9,164 nucleotides of DNA, from the NCBI GenBank assembly GCA_009827205.1, contig WUAK01000099.1, forward strand, positions 1 to 9,164. Direction: 5' to 3'. Shown here one piece after another: positions 1-5,436 of the stretch. The translations under genes were made by a program, and so were the position numbers. This DNA is from Phycisphaeraceae bacterium (GTDB taxonomy: Bacteria; Planctomycetota; Phycisphaerae; Phycisphaerales; UBA1924). The notes below the pieces were generated by a model that saw only the letters and a program-made list of their open reading frames with translations, was not told where the DNA came from and did no database searches. Positions within the stretch are counted from its first letter, which is position 1. Each line of letters opens with the position of its first letter.

Positions 1-409
1 AGGCCTGTCCGAGAGCGAGATCGACAAAATGAAGGCGGACGCAGAGGCCCACGCGGAAGAGGACAAGAAGCGCCGCGAACTCGTGGACCTCAAGAACCGC
101 GCCGAGGGATTCGTTGCCAGCATCCGCAAGAGCGTCGAGGAGCACGGCGACAAGGTCTCGGCAGAGATACGCAGCAACATCGAATCGTCGATCAGCAACC
201 TCGAGGACAAGCTCAAGTCCGACGACAAAGCCGCGATCGAGGCAGCGCTCAAGGACCTTGAGAACGCCTCGACCGAGCTCGGCAAGGTCGTCTACGAGCA
301 GACCTCAGCTTCGCAGGGCGCAGCCGCGGGAGACGCGGGCGGCGACAACGCAGGCGGCGATGACGATGTGATCGACGCGGACTTCACGGTCAAGGATGAT
401 GACAAGTAA
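1..409 (+). CDS. dnaK: Molecular chaperone DnaK (Hsp70), C-terminal part only
   Basis: This is the 3' end of an Hsp70 chaperone gene; the reading frame is open from base 2 and the start lies outside the window. About 135 residues are present. They cover the helical lid of the substrate-binding domain (GLSESEID, then KMKADAEAHAEEDKKR, the usual DnaK sequence after the beta-sandwich), a run of charged helices, and an Ala/Gly/Asp-rich disordered tail. The tail ends in the DnaK signature DDDVIDADF followed by VKDDDK. DnaK is a cytosolic ATP-driven chaperone that works with DnaJ and GrpE. Neither partner is visible here, and the gene is followed directly by an intrinsic terminator, so it ends its transcription unit. 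The internal ATG at 29 is not a start. The conserved lid and VIDADF tail make the assignment firm. HscA is unlikely because it lacks this acidic tail. Confidence 0.95.
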   Translation, partial: GLSESEIDKMKADAEAHAEEDKKRRELVDLKNRAEGFVASIRKSVEEHGDKVSAEIRSNIESSISNLEDKLKSDDKAAIEAALKDLENASTELGKVVYEQTSASQGAAAGDAGGDNAGGDDDVIDADFTVKDDDK

Positions 410-434
410 GCAGGAAGCATGAGTCCAACACGAG

Positions 435-463
435 CGCCCGTCGCGAGAGCGGCGGGCGTTTTT
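435..463 (+). terminator. Intrinsic terminator of dnaK
   Basis: The left arm CGCCCGTCG (435-443) pairs with CGGCGGGCG (450-458), giving a 9-bp stem with one G-U pair. The loop is 6 bases and is followed immediately by five T residues (459-463). It lies 25 bases after the dnaK stop, in the expected position. The next gene starts 14 bases after the T-run. Confidence 0.85.
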
Positions 464-471
464 GATACCCT
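463..471 (+). promoter_or_regulatory. Putative extended -10 promoter of a leaderless DUF429 mRNA
   Basis: TGATACCCT reads as an extended -10 (TG, one base, then TACCCT of TAnnnT type). The hexamer ends at 471 and the ATG begins at 478, so the expected transcription start coincides with the start codon. No purine-rich Shine-Dalgarno sequence precedes the ATG. No convincing -35 is visible, and that region would lie inside the dnaK terminator hairpin. The same geometry is seen at three other genes in the window. Confidence 0.5.
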
Positions 472-477
472 GCACAC

Positions 478-1218
478 ATGGACAGATTTGTCGTCGGGGT
501 CGATGGCTGCAAAGCGGGCTGGCTGTGCTGCTTGATGCCACTTGATCGAGATTTACAGATCAAGCCAACCTATGACGTTTGCGTTGACTTTCAATCCGCG
601 TGGGATCGATATCACGGGGCAGAGTTGATCCTGGTCGACATCCCGATCGGCCTGGCACGATCCGGATTGCGTGAGTGTGATTCGCTTGCGAAGAAGATCC
701 TTGGGAAGTACAACTCGCGTGTTTTCCTGACTCCCCCGAGATCGGTCTTTGATTGTGAGTCGTACGCGGACGCGAATGACCACTGCCGAGCGGTGTGTGG
801 TGGCAGAGGCCTGATGAAACAGCTCTGGGCGATAGCGCCCAGTATCCAAGAAGTAGACAGGGTCTTGCAGGAACATCCGGATGCCAGAGGAGTAGTGAGG
901 GAGTGTCACCCAGAGATTTGTTTTCACGGACTATCAGGCTCGATGATCAGTCACAACAAGAAGCTGGATGAGGGCTACGAAGCGCGCGTTGAGGTGCTTC
1001 GCAAGCTGGTCCCGTGGGTAGACGAGGTTGTCGATGAGCAGTTGCATAGATTTCAGAGGAAAGTACTCGCCCGTGATGATGTTGTCGACGCGCTCGTCGC
1101 CGCGGTGACAGCTCGCTTGATCTGCAAGGATAAGTCGTGCGAACGCACGCTCCCAGAGAATCCTCGCGCGGACGAGACTGGGCTTGCCATGGAGATGGTC
1201 TACGCGATCAGCGGTTGA
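478..1218 (+). CDS. DUF429 family protein (predicted RNase H-fold nuclease)
   Basis: The 246-residue product matches the DUF429 family. It has VGVDGCKAGW at residues 6-15, VDIPIGL at 53-59, a central RECHPEICF at 141-149, and DDVVDALVAA at 200-209. In the family these acidic motifs fit an RNase H-like active site, with D9, D54, E142 and D200/D201 as candidate metal ligands. The biological role of the family is not established, so nuclease activity is inferred from the fold. No signal peptide or membrane segment is seen, so it is probably cytosolic. The ATG at 478 puts the GVDGCKAGW motif at the expected N-terminal position. It has no Shine-Dalgarno sequence and a -10-like element 6 bases upstream. 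Wobble positions use A and T more freely than in the flanking genes, which may hint at a different history. Its 3' end overlaps rdgB tail to tail by 11 bases. Confidence 0.85.
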   Translation: MDRFVVGVDGCKAGWLCCLMPLDRDLQIKPTYDVCVDFQSAWDRYHGAELILVDIPIGLARSGLRECDSLAKKILGKYNSRVFLTPPRSVFDCESYADANDHCRAVCGGRGLMKQLWAIAPSIQEVDRVLQEHPDARGVVRECHPEICFHGLSGSMISHNKKLDEGYEARVEVLRKLVPWVDEVVDEQLHRFQRKVLARDDVVDALVAAVTARLICKDKSCERTLPENPRADETGLAMEMVYAISG

Positions 1219-1873
1219 GCCCGAGTGTCCGGATGTGCTCCATCATGCTGCGCGATGCGGCGCCGCGGTGACTGAGCCGGTGCTTCTCATCTGAGTCGAG
1301 CTCGGCGATCGTCCTGATCATTTCCGGCGCCACCAGAAAGAGAGGGTCGTAGCCGAACCCGTTCTGTCCGCGGGGCACATCGCCGCGTTTGCCGATAGCG
1401 CCCTCGAATGTCCCGACGGACTCCGCAAGCACTCTGATCTCGCCATTTCCATCCTGCCCGGCAAGACACATCGCGCAGATGAACCTCGCCTTGCGGTCAG
1501 CGGGCTCGCGTTCGCCGAGCTCGTTTAGGAGTTTCTCGTTGTTGAGTGTGTCGCGCTGGGCGCGGGGCAGATCGCTCGGGTTGATGTCGATGCTGTAGCG
1601 GGCGCTGATCACACCCGGTGCGCCGCCGAGAGAGTCCACGACGAGCCCGGAGTCGTCGGCGAGGCAGAGCCTGCCGGTCTGCCGGGCATACCCGATCGCC
1701 TTGAGTCTGGCGTTCTCTTCGAACGTTGAGCCGTTCTCTTCGGGTTCTAGGAGTTCCATTCCAAGATCGGTGAGTGGGATGATCCCAACGCCGATCTCGG
1801 CCATGATCTCTCGGAGCTCGACGACCTTCTTGGGGTTCCCGGTGGCCAGCACGATCGGGTCTTTGGTGCACAT
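1208..1873 (-). CDS. rdgB: Non-canonical purine NTP pyrophosphatase (RdgB/HAM1, dITP/XTP diphosphatase)
   Basis: This cytosolic enzyme hydrolyses dITP, ITP and XTP to the monophosphate and pyrophosphate, keeping deaminated purines out of DNA and RNA. The 221-residue product has the Ham1 motifs in order: LATGNPKK (residues 9-16, nucleotide-binding loop), STFEENARLKA (49-59), LADDSGL (71-77, with acidic D73/D74 for the metal and catalysis), GFGYDPLF (172-179) and SHRGAA (201-206, base recognition). Its length is slightly above the usual 195-205, with an insertion around residues 95-135. The frame stays open far upstream, but homology begins at the ATG at 1873, which puts TGN at residue 11. No Shine-Dalgarno sequence is present, and TACAGT ends 5 bases before the ATG. 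The gene is divergent from pfkB with 33 bases between the two ATGs. Its stop overlaps the DUF429 gene. Confidence 0.95.
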   Translation of the reverse strand: MCTKDPIVLATGNPKKVVELREIMAEIGVGIIPLTDLGMELLEPEENGSTFEENARLKAIGYARQTGRLCLADDSGLVVDSLGGAPGVISARYSIDINPSDLPRAQRDTLNNEKLLNELGEREPADRKARFICAMCLAGQDGNGEIRVLAESVGTFEGAIGKRGDVPRGQNGFGYDPLFLVAPEMIRTIAELDSDEKHRLSHRGAASRSMMEHIRTLGLNR

Positions 1874-1878
1874 GCCCG

Positions 1879-1884
1879 ACTGTA
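1879..1884 (-). promoter_or_regulatory. Putative -10 element of a leaderless rdgB mRNA
   Basis: On the minus strand TACAGT (TAnnnT type) is followed by 5 bases (CGGGC) and the rdgB ATG. No ribosome-binding site fits in this space. A -35 at normal spacing would lie over the start codon of the divergent pfkB gene, and no TTGACA-like hexamer is seen there. Confidence 0.45.
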
Positions 1885-1891
1885 GCTCGCC

Positions 1892-1900
1892 TGCAACAAT
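1892..1900 (+). promoter_or_regulatory. Putative extended -10 promoter of a leaderless pfkB mRNA
   Basis: TGCAACAAT reads as TG, one base, then AACAAT. The hexamer ends at 1900 and the ATG follows after exactly 6 bases. There is no Shine-Dalgarno sequence. The start codon is part of the 8-base palindrome CATGCATG (1902-1909), which also contains an out-of-frame ATG at 1903. A leaderless start at 1907 would leave that ATG out of the mRNA. Confidence 0.45.
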
Positions 1901-1906
1901 CCATGC

Positions 1907-3085
1907 ATGACGACCGACGATCGAAGAAGCGTGGCAGTGTCCGCAGCGGGTGCCCTTGGCGCCCTCTCGGCAGACGAGTTGAATGCAGTCAGAGCGGTGG
2001 TGGGGTTCGACGGATTTATCGATTCGATCATCCGCGTCGTCGACAAGAGACGGTCGATGGAGCCTGAGGACTTCGCGCCGGTGACGACGATCACGGGCTA
2101 CGCCGACCGCTGCGCCGCAGCGGCGGGCAAGAGCACGAACATCGAGCTGCACACCGTCGAGCGCCGGTTCGGGGGCAACGGGCCTCTGCTTGCTTCGGCG
2201 ATGGGGGGCCTGGGGGCGTCGGTCACGTTCATCGGCGCGGTAGGTAGCGCCGCAGGGCACACGATGCTGGACCCCGTCTACCAACCGCTCGCCGATCGCT
2301 GCGCTCGCGTGTACCCGGTCGCGCCCGCGGGCGAGACTGATGCGCTCGAGTTTGACGATGGCAAGATCATGCTCGGCAAACCCACCAACGTACAGATCGT
2401 CACGTGGGCGCACATCAAGAGTGTGGTTGGTCTCGATGTGATCCGTGAGCTCTTCGAAAGTGCGACCACGATCGGCATCGTCAACTGGGTGATGCTCAAG
2501 GGTGTCGAGGGCATCTGGCAGGGGCTGATAGACGAGGTGTTCCCGGAGATCTCGAAGAAACGGCGGCGCGTGTTCATCGACCTCTGCGATCCTGCCAAGC
2601 GCACCGACGAAGACCTGCGTAGGGCGGCGGGTATTCTGACAGAGCTCAACAACCACGCCGACGTCACGCTCGGTCTCAATCAGTCCGAGGCAGAGCGGAT
2701 GGGGACAGTACTCGGCGTGGATATCTACGAGGGCCCGGGAAACCAGTCTCTGGGCTCCGCGATGAGGCACGCGGCGTCATCCATCAGGGAAAGACTCGAT
2801 ATCGCGTGCTGTGTCGTGCACCCTCGCGAGGGCGCGGCTGGGGCGGACGAGCACCACGATGCGTGGTTCGAGGGGCCCTTCACCGTGAAGCCCAAAATCT
2901 CGACAGGAGCGGGCGATCACTTCAACGGCGGGTTCGCGCTCGCGCAGGATCTGGGGCTCGGTCTTGCCCAATGTCTCGCCGTCGGGTGTGCCGTGAGCGG
3001 GGCGTACGTCCGCGACGCGGCGAGCCCCTCGCGGGAGAGGCTGATTGAGTTCCTGACCGACCTGCCAACCTCTCAAGCCGGCTGA
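1907..3085 (+). CDS. PfkB-family (ribokinase superfamily) carbohydrate kinase
   Basis: The 392-residue cytosolic kinase is predicted to phosphorylate a sugar or nucleoside-like substrate with ATP. The N-terminal lobe has FDGFID (34-39), then GGNGPLLASAMGGLGA (89-104), corresponding to PfkB signature 1, leading into VTFIGAVG. The middle carries NQSE (258-261), matching the NxxE Mg/phosphate motif. The C-terminal STGAGDHFNGGF (332-343) is PfkB signature 2, with the anion-hole GAGD and catalytic base D337. The protein is longer than ribokinase (about 310 residues), with extra sequence at the N-terminus and around 105-200. The substrate-side motif GGNGP differs from the ribokinase GGKGAN, so the substrate cannot be named. 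It is first in a plus-strand cluster with an ALDH7 enzyme (21-base gap) and rpiA. An rpiA neighbour would suit a kinase feeding the pentose phosphate pathway, but this is inference. The ATG at 1907 is supported by the -10-like element just upstream. Confidence 0.88.
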   Translation: MTTDDRRSVAVSAAGALGALSADELNAVRAVVGFDGFIDSIIRVVDKRRSMEPEDFAPVTTITGYADRCAAAAGKSTNIELHTVERRFGGNGPLLASAMGGLGASVTFIGAVGSAAGHTMLDPVYQPLADRCARVYPVAPAGETDALEFDDGKIMLGKPTNVQIVTWAHIKSVVGLDVIRELFESATTIGIVNWVMLKGVEGIWQGLIDEVFPEISKKRRRVFIDLCDPAKRTDEDLRRAAGILTELNNHADVTLGLNQSEAERMGTVLGVDIYEGPGNQSLGSAMRHAASSIRERLDIACCVVHPREGAAGADEHHDAWFEGPFTVKPKISTGAGDHFNGGFALAQDLGLGLAQCLAVGCAVSGAYVRDAASPSRERLIEFLTDLPTSQAG

Positions 3086-3094
3086 GAACTCGCC

Positions 3095-3100
3095 TACCAT
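3095..3100 (+). promoter_or_regulatory. Putative -10 element of a leaderless ALDH7 mRNA
   Basis: TACCAT (TAnnnT type) lies in the 21-base gap between pfkB and the aldehyde dehydrogenase gene and ends exactly 6 bases before the ATG at 3107. No Shine-Dalgarno sequence precedes that ATG. The gene may therefore have its own start site as well as read-through from pfkB. No clear -35 is seen. Confidence 0.45.
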
Positions 3101-3106
3101 CGGCAT

Positions 3107-4639
3107 ATGCACAAGCCACACCCGGATCTCGATCTCGATAAGGACCCCCGTTACGTCGCCGACGTGACCGGGAAGGAGGGCCTTGAGTCGGGTATCGCCG
3201 TCAGCTTCAACCCCGCCACGGGCGAGCCCATCGCTGGGGTAAAGCTCGACACCGCCGACTCGTACGAGCAGACCGTCGCCGAGGCACAGGAAGCGTTCAA
3301 ACGCTGGCGCACAGTGCCCGCGCCGGTCCGGGGCGAGGTCGTCCGGAACATCGCGGTCGAGATGCGTCGCCTGCTTGAGCCACTTGGTGAGCTTGAGAGC
3401 ATCGAAGTGGGCAAGATCCGCGCCGAGGGCATCGGTGAAGTGCAGGAGACGATCGACATCGCTGACTACGCGGTTGGCCTCTCGCGCATGCTGGGCGGCA
3501 AGACAGTCCCGAGCGAAAGGCCTCAGCACCGCATGATGGAGCAGTGGCTCCCGCTCGGACTTGTTGGCTGCATCACGGCTTTCAATTTCCCGAACGCTGT
3601 GTGGGGCTGGAACGCGATGATCGCTGCGGTCTGCGGCGACGTCACGGTCTGGAAGCCTTCGCTTCTAGCGCCATTGACCGCGATCGCGACGAACAACATC
3701 GCTGACCGCGTCGCGACCGAGATGGGGCACCCCGGCATCTTCCGCCTCGTCATCGGAACGGACGACGAGATCGGCGAGCGCATGATCGCCGACAAGCGGT
3801 TCCCGCTGATCAGTGCGACTGGCAGCTGCAACATGGGGCGCCACGTCGGTCAGGTGGTCGCTGGCAGGCTCGGCAGGTGCTTGCTTGAGCTTGGCGGCAA
3901 CAACGCGGTCATCGTCGACAAGGACGCCGACCTCGATCTGGCTGCCAAGTCCACGGTTTTCGGATCCGTCGGGACAGCCGGTCAGCGCTGCACGACCTCT
4001 CGCCGGCTCATCGCCCACAAGGATGTCGTCGACGAGCTCGTCGGCTCCATGGCACGCGCGTACAAGACGATCAAAATCGGCGACCCGCTCGAAGACGGCA
4101 CCCTCGTCGGCCCCGTCATCGGTCAGCGGACCGTTGACGCCTTCGAGAGCGCTGTCGAGCAGGCCAAGGCCCAGGGCGGCGAGGTACTGGTGGGGGGCAA
4201 GGCCCACAAGCCTGACGGCCTCGGGGGCTGGTTCGTCGAGCCGACCATCATCAGAGCCCCGGCGAACAACGAGCTGCCCATAGCGATGGACGAGACGTTC
4301 GCCCCGATCCTCTACGTCTTCACGTTTGATGATCTCGACGAGGCCCTTAGGATGCAGAACAGCGTCGACCAGGGCCTGTCGAGCGCGATATTCGCGAGCG
4401 ATGTCAGAACCACAGAACGATTCCTCAATGTCGATGGCTCGGGCAGCGATTGCGGCCTTGCCTACGTCAACCTCGGCACCTCGGGTGCAGAGATCGGCGG
4501 CGCGTTCGGCGGCGAGAAGGACACCGGCGGAGGCCGCGAAGCCGGCAGCGACAGCTGGAAGGCGTACATGCGACGCCAGACATGCACGATCAACTTCGGA
4601 AGCGAGCTGAGACTCGCGCAGGGGATTCGCTTTGAGTGA
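3107..4639 (+). CDS. ALDH7-family aldehyde dehydrogenase (antiquitin/AmaB-like, alpha-aminoadipate semialdehyde dehydrogenase)
   Basis: This NAD(P)-dependent aldehyde dehydrogenase of 510 residues matches the full length of ALDH7A1/antiquitin. Visible residues are the catalytic Asn in TAFNFPNAVWGWN (N160), the general base in LLELGGNNA (E261), and the nucleophile in GTAGQRCTTSRR (C295). The family-specific C-terminus is present: SGAEIGGAFGGEKDTGGG, then SDSWKAYMRR, then TCTINF and LAQGI. This tail and the GGNN after E261 separate ALDH7 from other ALDH classes. Characterised ALDH7 members oxidise alpha-aminoadipate semialdehyde (piperideine-6-carboxylate) in lysine breakdown, and some act on betaine or other aldehydes. 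No lysine-catabolism gene is visible here, so the physiological substrate is inferred. A minor oddity is SATGS where many members have SFTGS. No signal peptide is seen. The last 8 bases overlap rpiA, which suggests co-translation. Confidence 0.93.
   Translation: MHKPHPDLDLDKDPRYVADVTGKEGLESGIAVSFNPATGEPIAGVKLDTADSYEQTVAEAQEAFKRWRTVPAPVRGEVVRNIAVEMRRLLEPLGELESIEVGKIRAEGIGEVQETIDIADYAVGLSRMLGGKTVPSERPQHRMMEQWLPLGLVGCITAFNFPNAVWGWNAMIAAVCGDVTVWKPSLLAPLTAIATNNIADRVATEMGHPGIFRLVIGTDDEIGERMIADKRFPLISATGSCNMGRHVGQVVAGRLGRCLLELGGNNAVIVDKDADLDLAAKSTVFGSVGTAGQRCTTSRRLIAHKDVVDELVGSMARAYKTIKIGDPLEDGTLVGPVIGQRTVDAFESAVEQAKAQGGEVLVGGKAHKPDGLGGWFVEPTIIRAPANNELPIAMDETFAPILYVFTFDDLDEALRMQNSVDQGLSSAIFASDVRTTERFLNVDGSGSDCGLAYVNLGTSGAEIGGAFGGEKDTGGGREAGSDSWKAYMRRQTCTINFGSELRLAQGIRFE
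4620..4631 (+). promoter_or_regulatory. Shine-Dalgarno sequence for the TTG start of rpiA
   Basis: AGGGG at 4620-4624 lies 7 bases before the TTG at 4632, inside the end of the ALDH7 coding region. It decides the choice of TTG, since no in-frame ATG or GTG lies near the homology start. The GTG at 4636 is out of frame. Confidence 0.7.
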
Positions 4640-5321
4640 GCAGCAGGTCATCGATCAACTGGCAGAGGCAGCCGTCGCCCCGATCGAGTCGGGCATGCTC
4701 GTTGGGCTGGGCACCGGTCGTACCGCACGCCGGGGTGTCCGCGCGCTGGCGGAGCGGATCCGAAACGAAGATCTCAAGGTCGACTGCATCGCTTCGAGCG
4801 AAGCAACCGAGCAGCTCGCCCGCGAACTCGAGCTCAAGATCGTTGATTTTGCGCTCGTCGAGGAGGTCGACTACCTGTTCGACGGCGCCGACGAGATCGA
4901 CGCCAGCCTCCGCATGCTCAAGGGCTCGGGCGGTGCGATGACCCGTGAACGAATCATCGCGTGGGCAAGCAAGCGCCGGGTGTATCTCATCGACAGCGCC
5001 AAGTACGTCGATCACCTGGGCGAGAACTCGTCGCTCTCGGTCGCGGTCATGGCCTTCGGCCTCGCCAGCAGCCGGGCATCACTCAGGAGCGTGGGGCTCA
5101 ACGGCGTGTGCAGACGCAACATGGACGGCGATCTGTTTGTAACCGACAACGGCAACCTCATCCTCGATGTCCCCCTCACGCCCGACCATTGCCTCGAGGA
5201 GCTCGCGGCGCACCTCAACGACATCCCGGGTGTGATCGACCACGGTCTCTTCCTGGGCGAAGCCGACGAGATCCTCGTCGACCGCGGGGGCAAGATCGAG
5301 AAGCTGGTTCGTCAGGACTAA
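4632..5321 (+). CDS. rpiA: Ribose-5-phosphate isomerase A
   Basis: This enzyme interconverts ribose 5-phosphate and ribulose 5-phosphate in the non-oxidative pentose phosphate pathway, in the cytosol. The 229-residue product fits the family length (about 220-230). It shows GLGTGRTA (25-32, phosphate-binding loop), ASSEATEQLA (54-63), LFDGADEID (82-90, catalytic acids D84/D87) and LKGSGGAMTRER (96-107). E106 corresponds to the catalytic base of E. coli RpiA. TDNGNLILD (171-179) and the C-terminal IPGVIDHGLF (198-207) complete the pattern. Two deviations stand out. Arg30 replaces the usual Ser in the GTGSTA loop. The segment after DSAKYVDHLG reads ENSSLSVAVMA instead of the usual KFPLPVEVIP type. 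The start is TTG with an AGGGG ribosome-binding site, and the gene overlaps the ALDH7 stop by 8 bases, so the two are likely translationally coupled. Confidence 0.93.
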   Translation: MSEQQVIDQLAEAAVAPIESGMLVGLGTGRTARRGVRALAERIRNEDLKVDCIASSEATEQLARELELKIVDFALVEEVDYLFDGADEIDASLRMLKGSGGAMTRERIIAWASKRRVYLIDSAKYVDHLGENSSLSVAVMAFGLASSRASLRSVGLNGVCRRNMDGDLFVTDNGNLILDVPLTPDHCLEELAAHLNDIPGVIDHGLFLGEADEILVDRGGKIEKLVRQD

Positions 5322-5336
5322 CTCACAATCGGTGAT

Positions 5337-5366
5337 CCAAAATCGGAAGAATCGAACCGATTTTGG
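5337..5366 (+). repeat. Perfect 10-bp inverted repeat upstream of the carbonic anhydrase gene
   Basis: CCAAAATCGG (5337-5346) and CCGATTTTGG (5357-5366) are exact reverse complements separated by 10 bases. A third AATCGG copy lies at 5327-5332, just 5' of the left arm. The dyad starts 16 bases after the rpiA stop and ends 70 bases before the carbonic anhydrase ATG. It could be a weak rpiA terminator, since the T4 run is inside the 3' arm and pairs with A4. It could instead be an operator for a dimeric regulator. No T-tract follows the hairpin, which slightly favours an operator. The rest of the leader (5367-5436) shows no clear promoter hexamers apart from the ribosome-binding site at its end. 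Confidence 0.6.
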
Positions 5367-5422
5367 TCTGCGCGCTGAATCCGCCCATCCTCCCCCTCGA
5401 ATCACGCCGTCCACACTCTTAG

Positions 5423-5428
5423 AGGAGG
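5423..5428 (+). promoter_or_regulatory. Consensus Shine-Dalgarno sequence of the carbonic anhydrase gene
   Basis: AGGAGG at 5423-5428, within AGAGGAGG, sits 8 bases before the ATG at 5437. It selects that ATG over the in-frame GTG at 5332, which would run the coding region through the inverted repeat. Confidence 0.85.
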
Positions 5429-5436
5429 TCTGGTTC

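Noticed and set aside
1902..1909. CATGCATG palindrome as a stand-alone operator
   Set aside because: It is only 8 bases and overlaps a start codon, so it may be chance. It is mentioned only as context for the divergent promoters.
1208..2770. A 520-codon minus-strand frame that would extend rdgB upstream across the pfkB gene
   Set aside because: Homology to the Ham1 family begins at the ATG at 1873. The upstream part lies antisense to an intact PfkB kinase with all motifs, and long antisense frames are common in GC-rich codon-biased genes.
3665..4651. A 328-codon minus-strand open frame opposite the ALDH7 gene
   Set aside because: Its translation shows no recognisable domain, and the plus strand encodes a complete conserved ALDH7 with all catalytic residues.
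5332..5436. An N-terminal extension of carbonic anhydrase from GTG 5332
   Set aside because: It has no ribosome-binding site and would run through the inverted repeat. A consensus AGGAGG sits 8 bases before the ATG at 5437.
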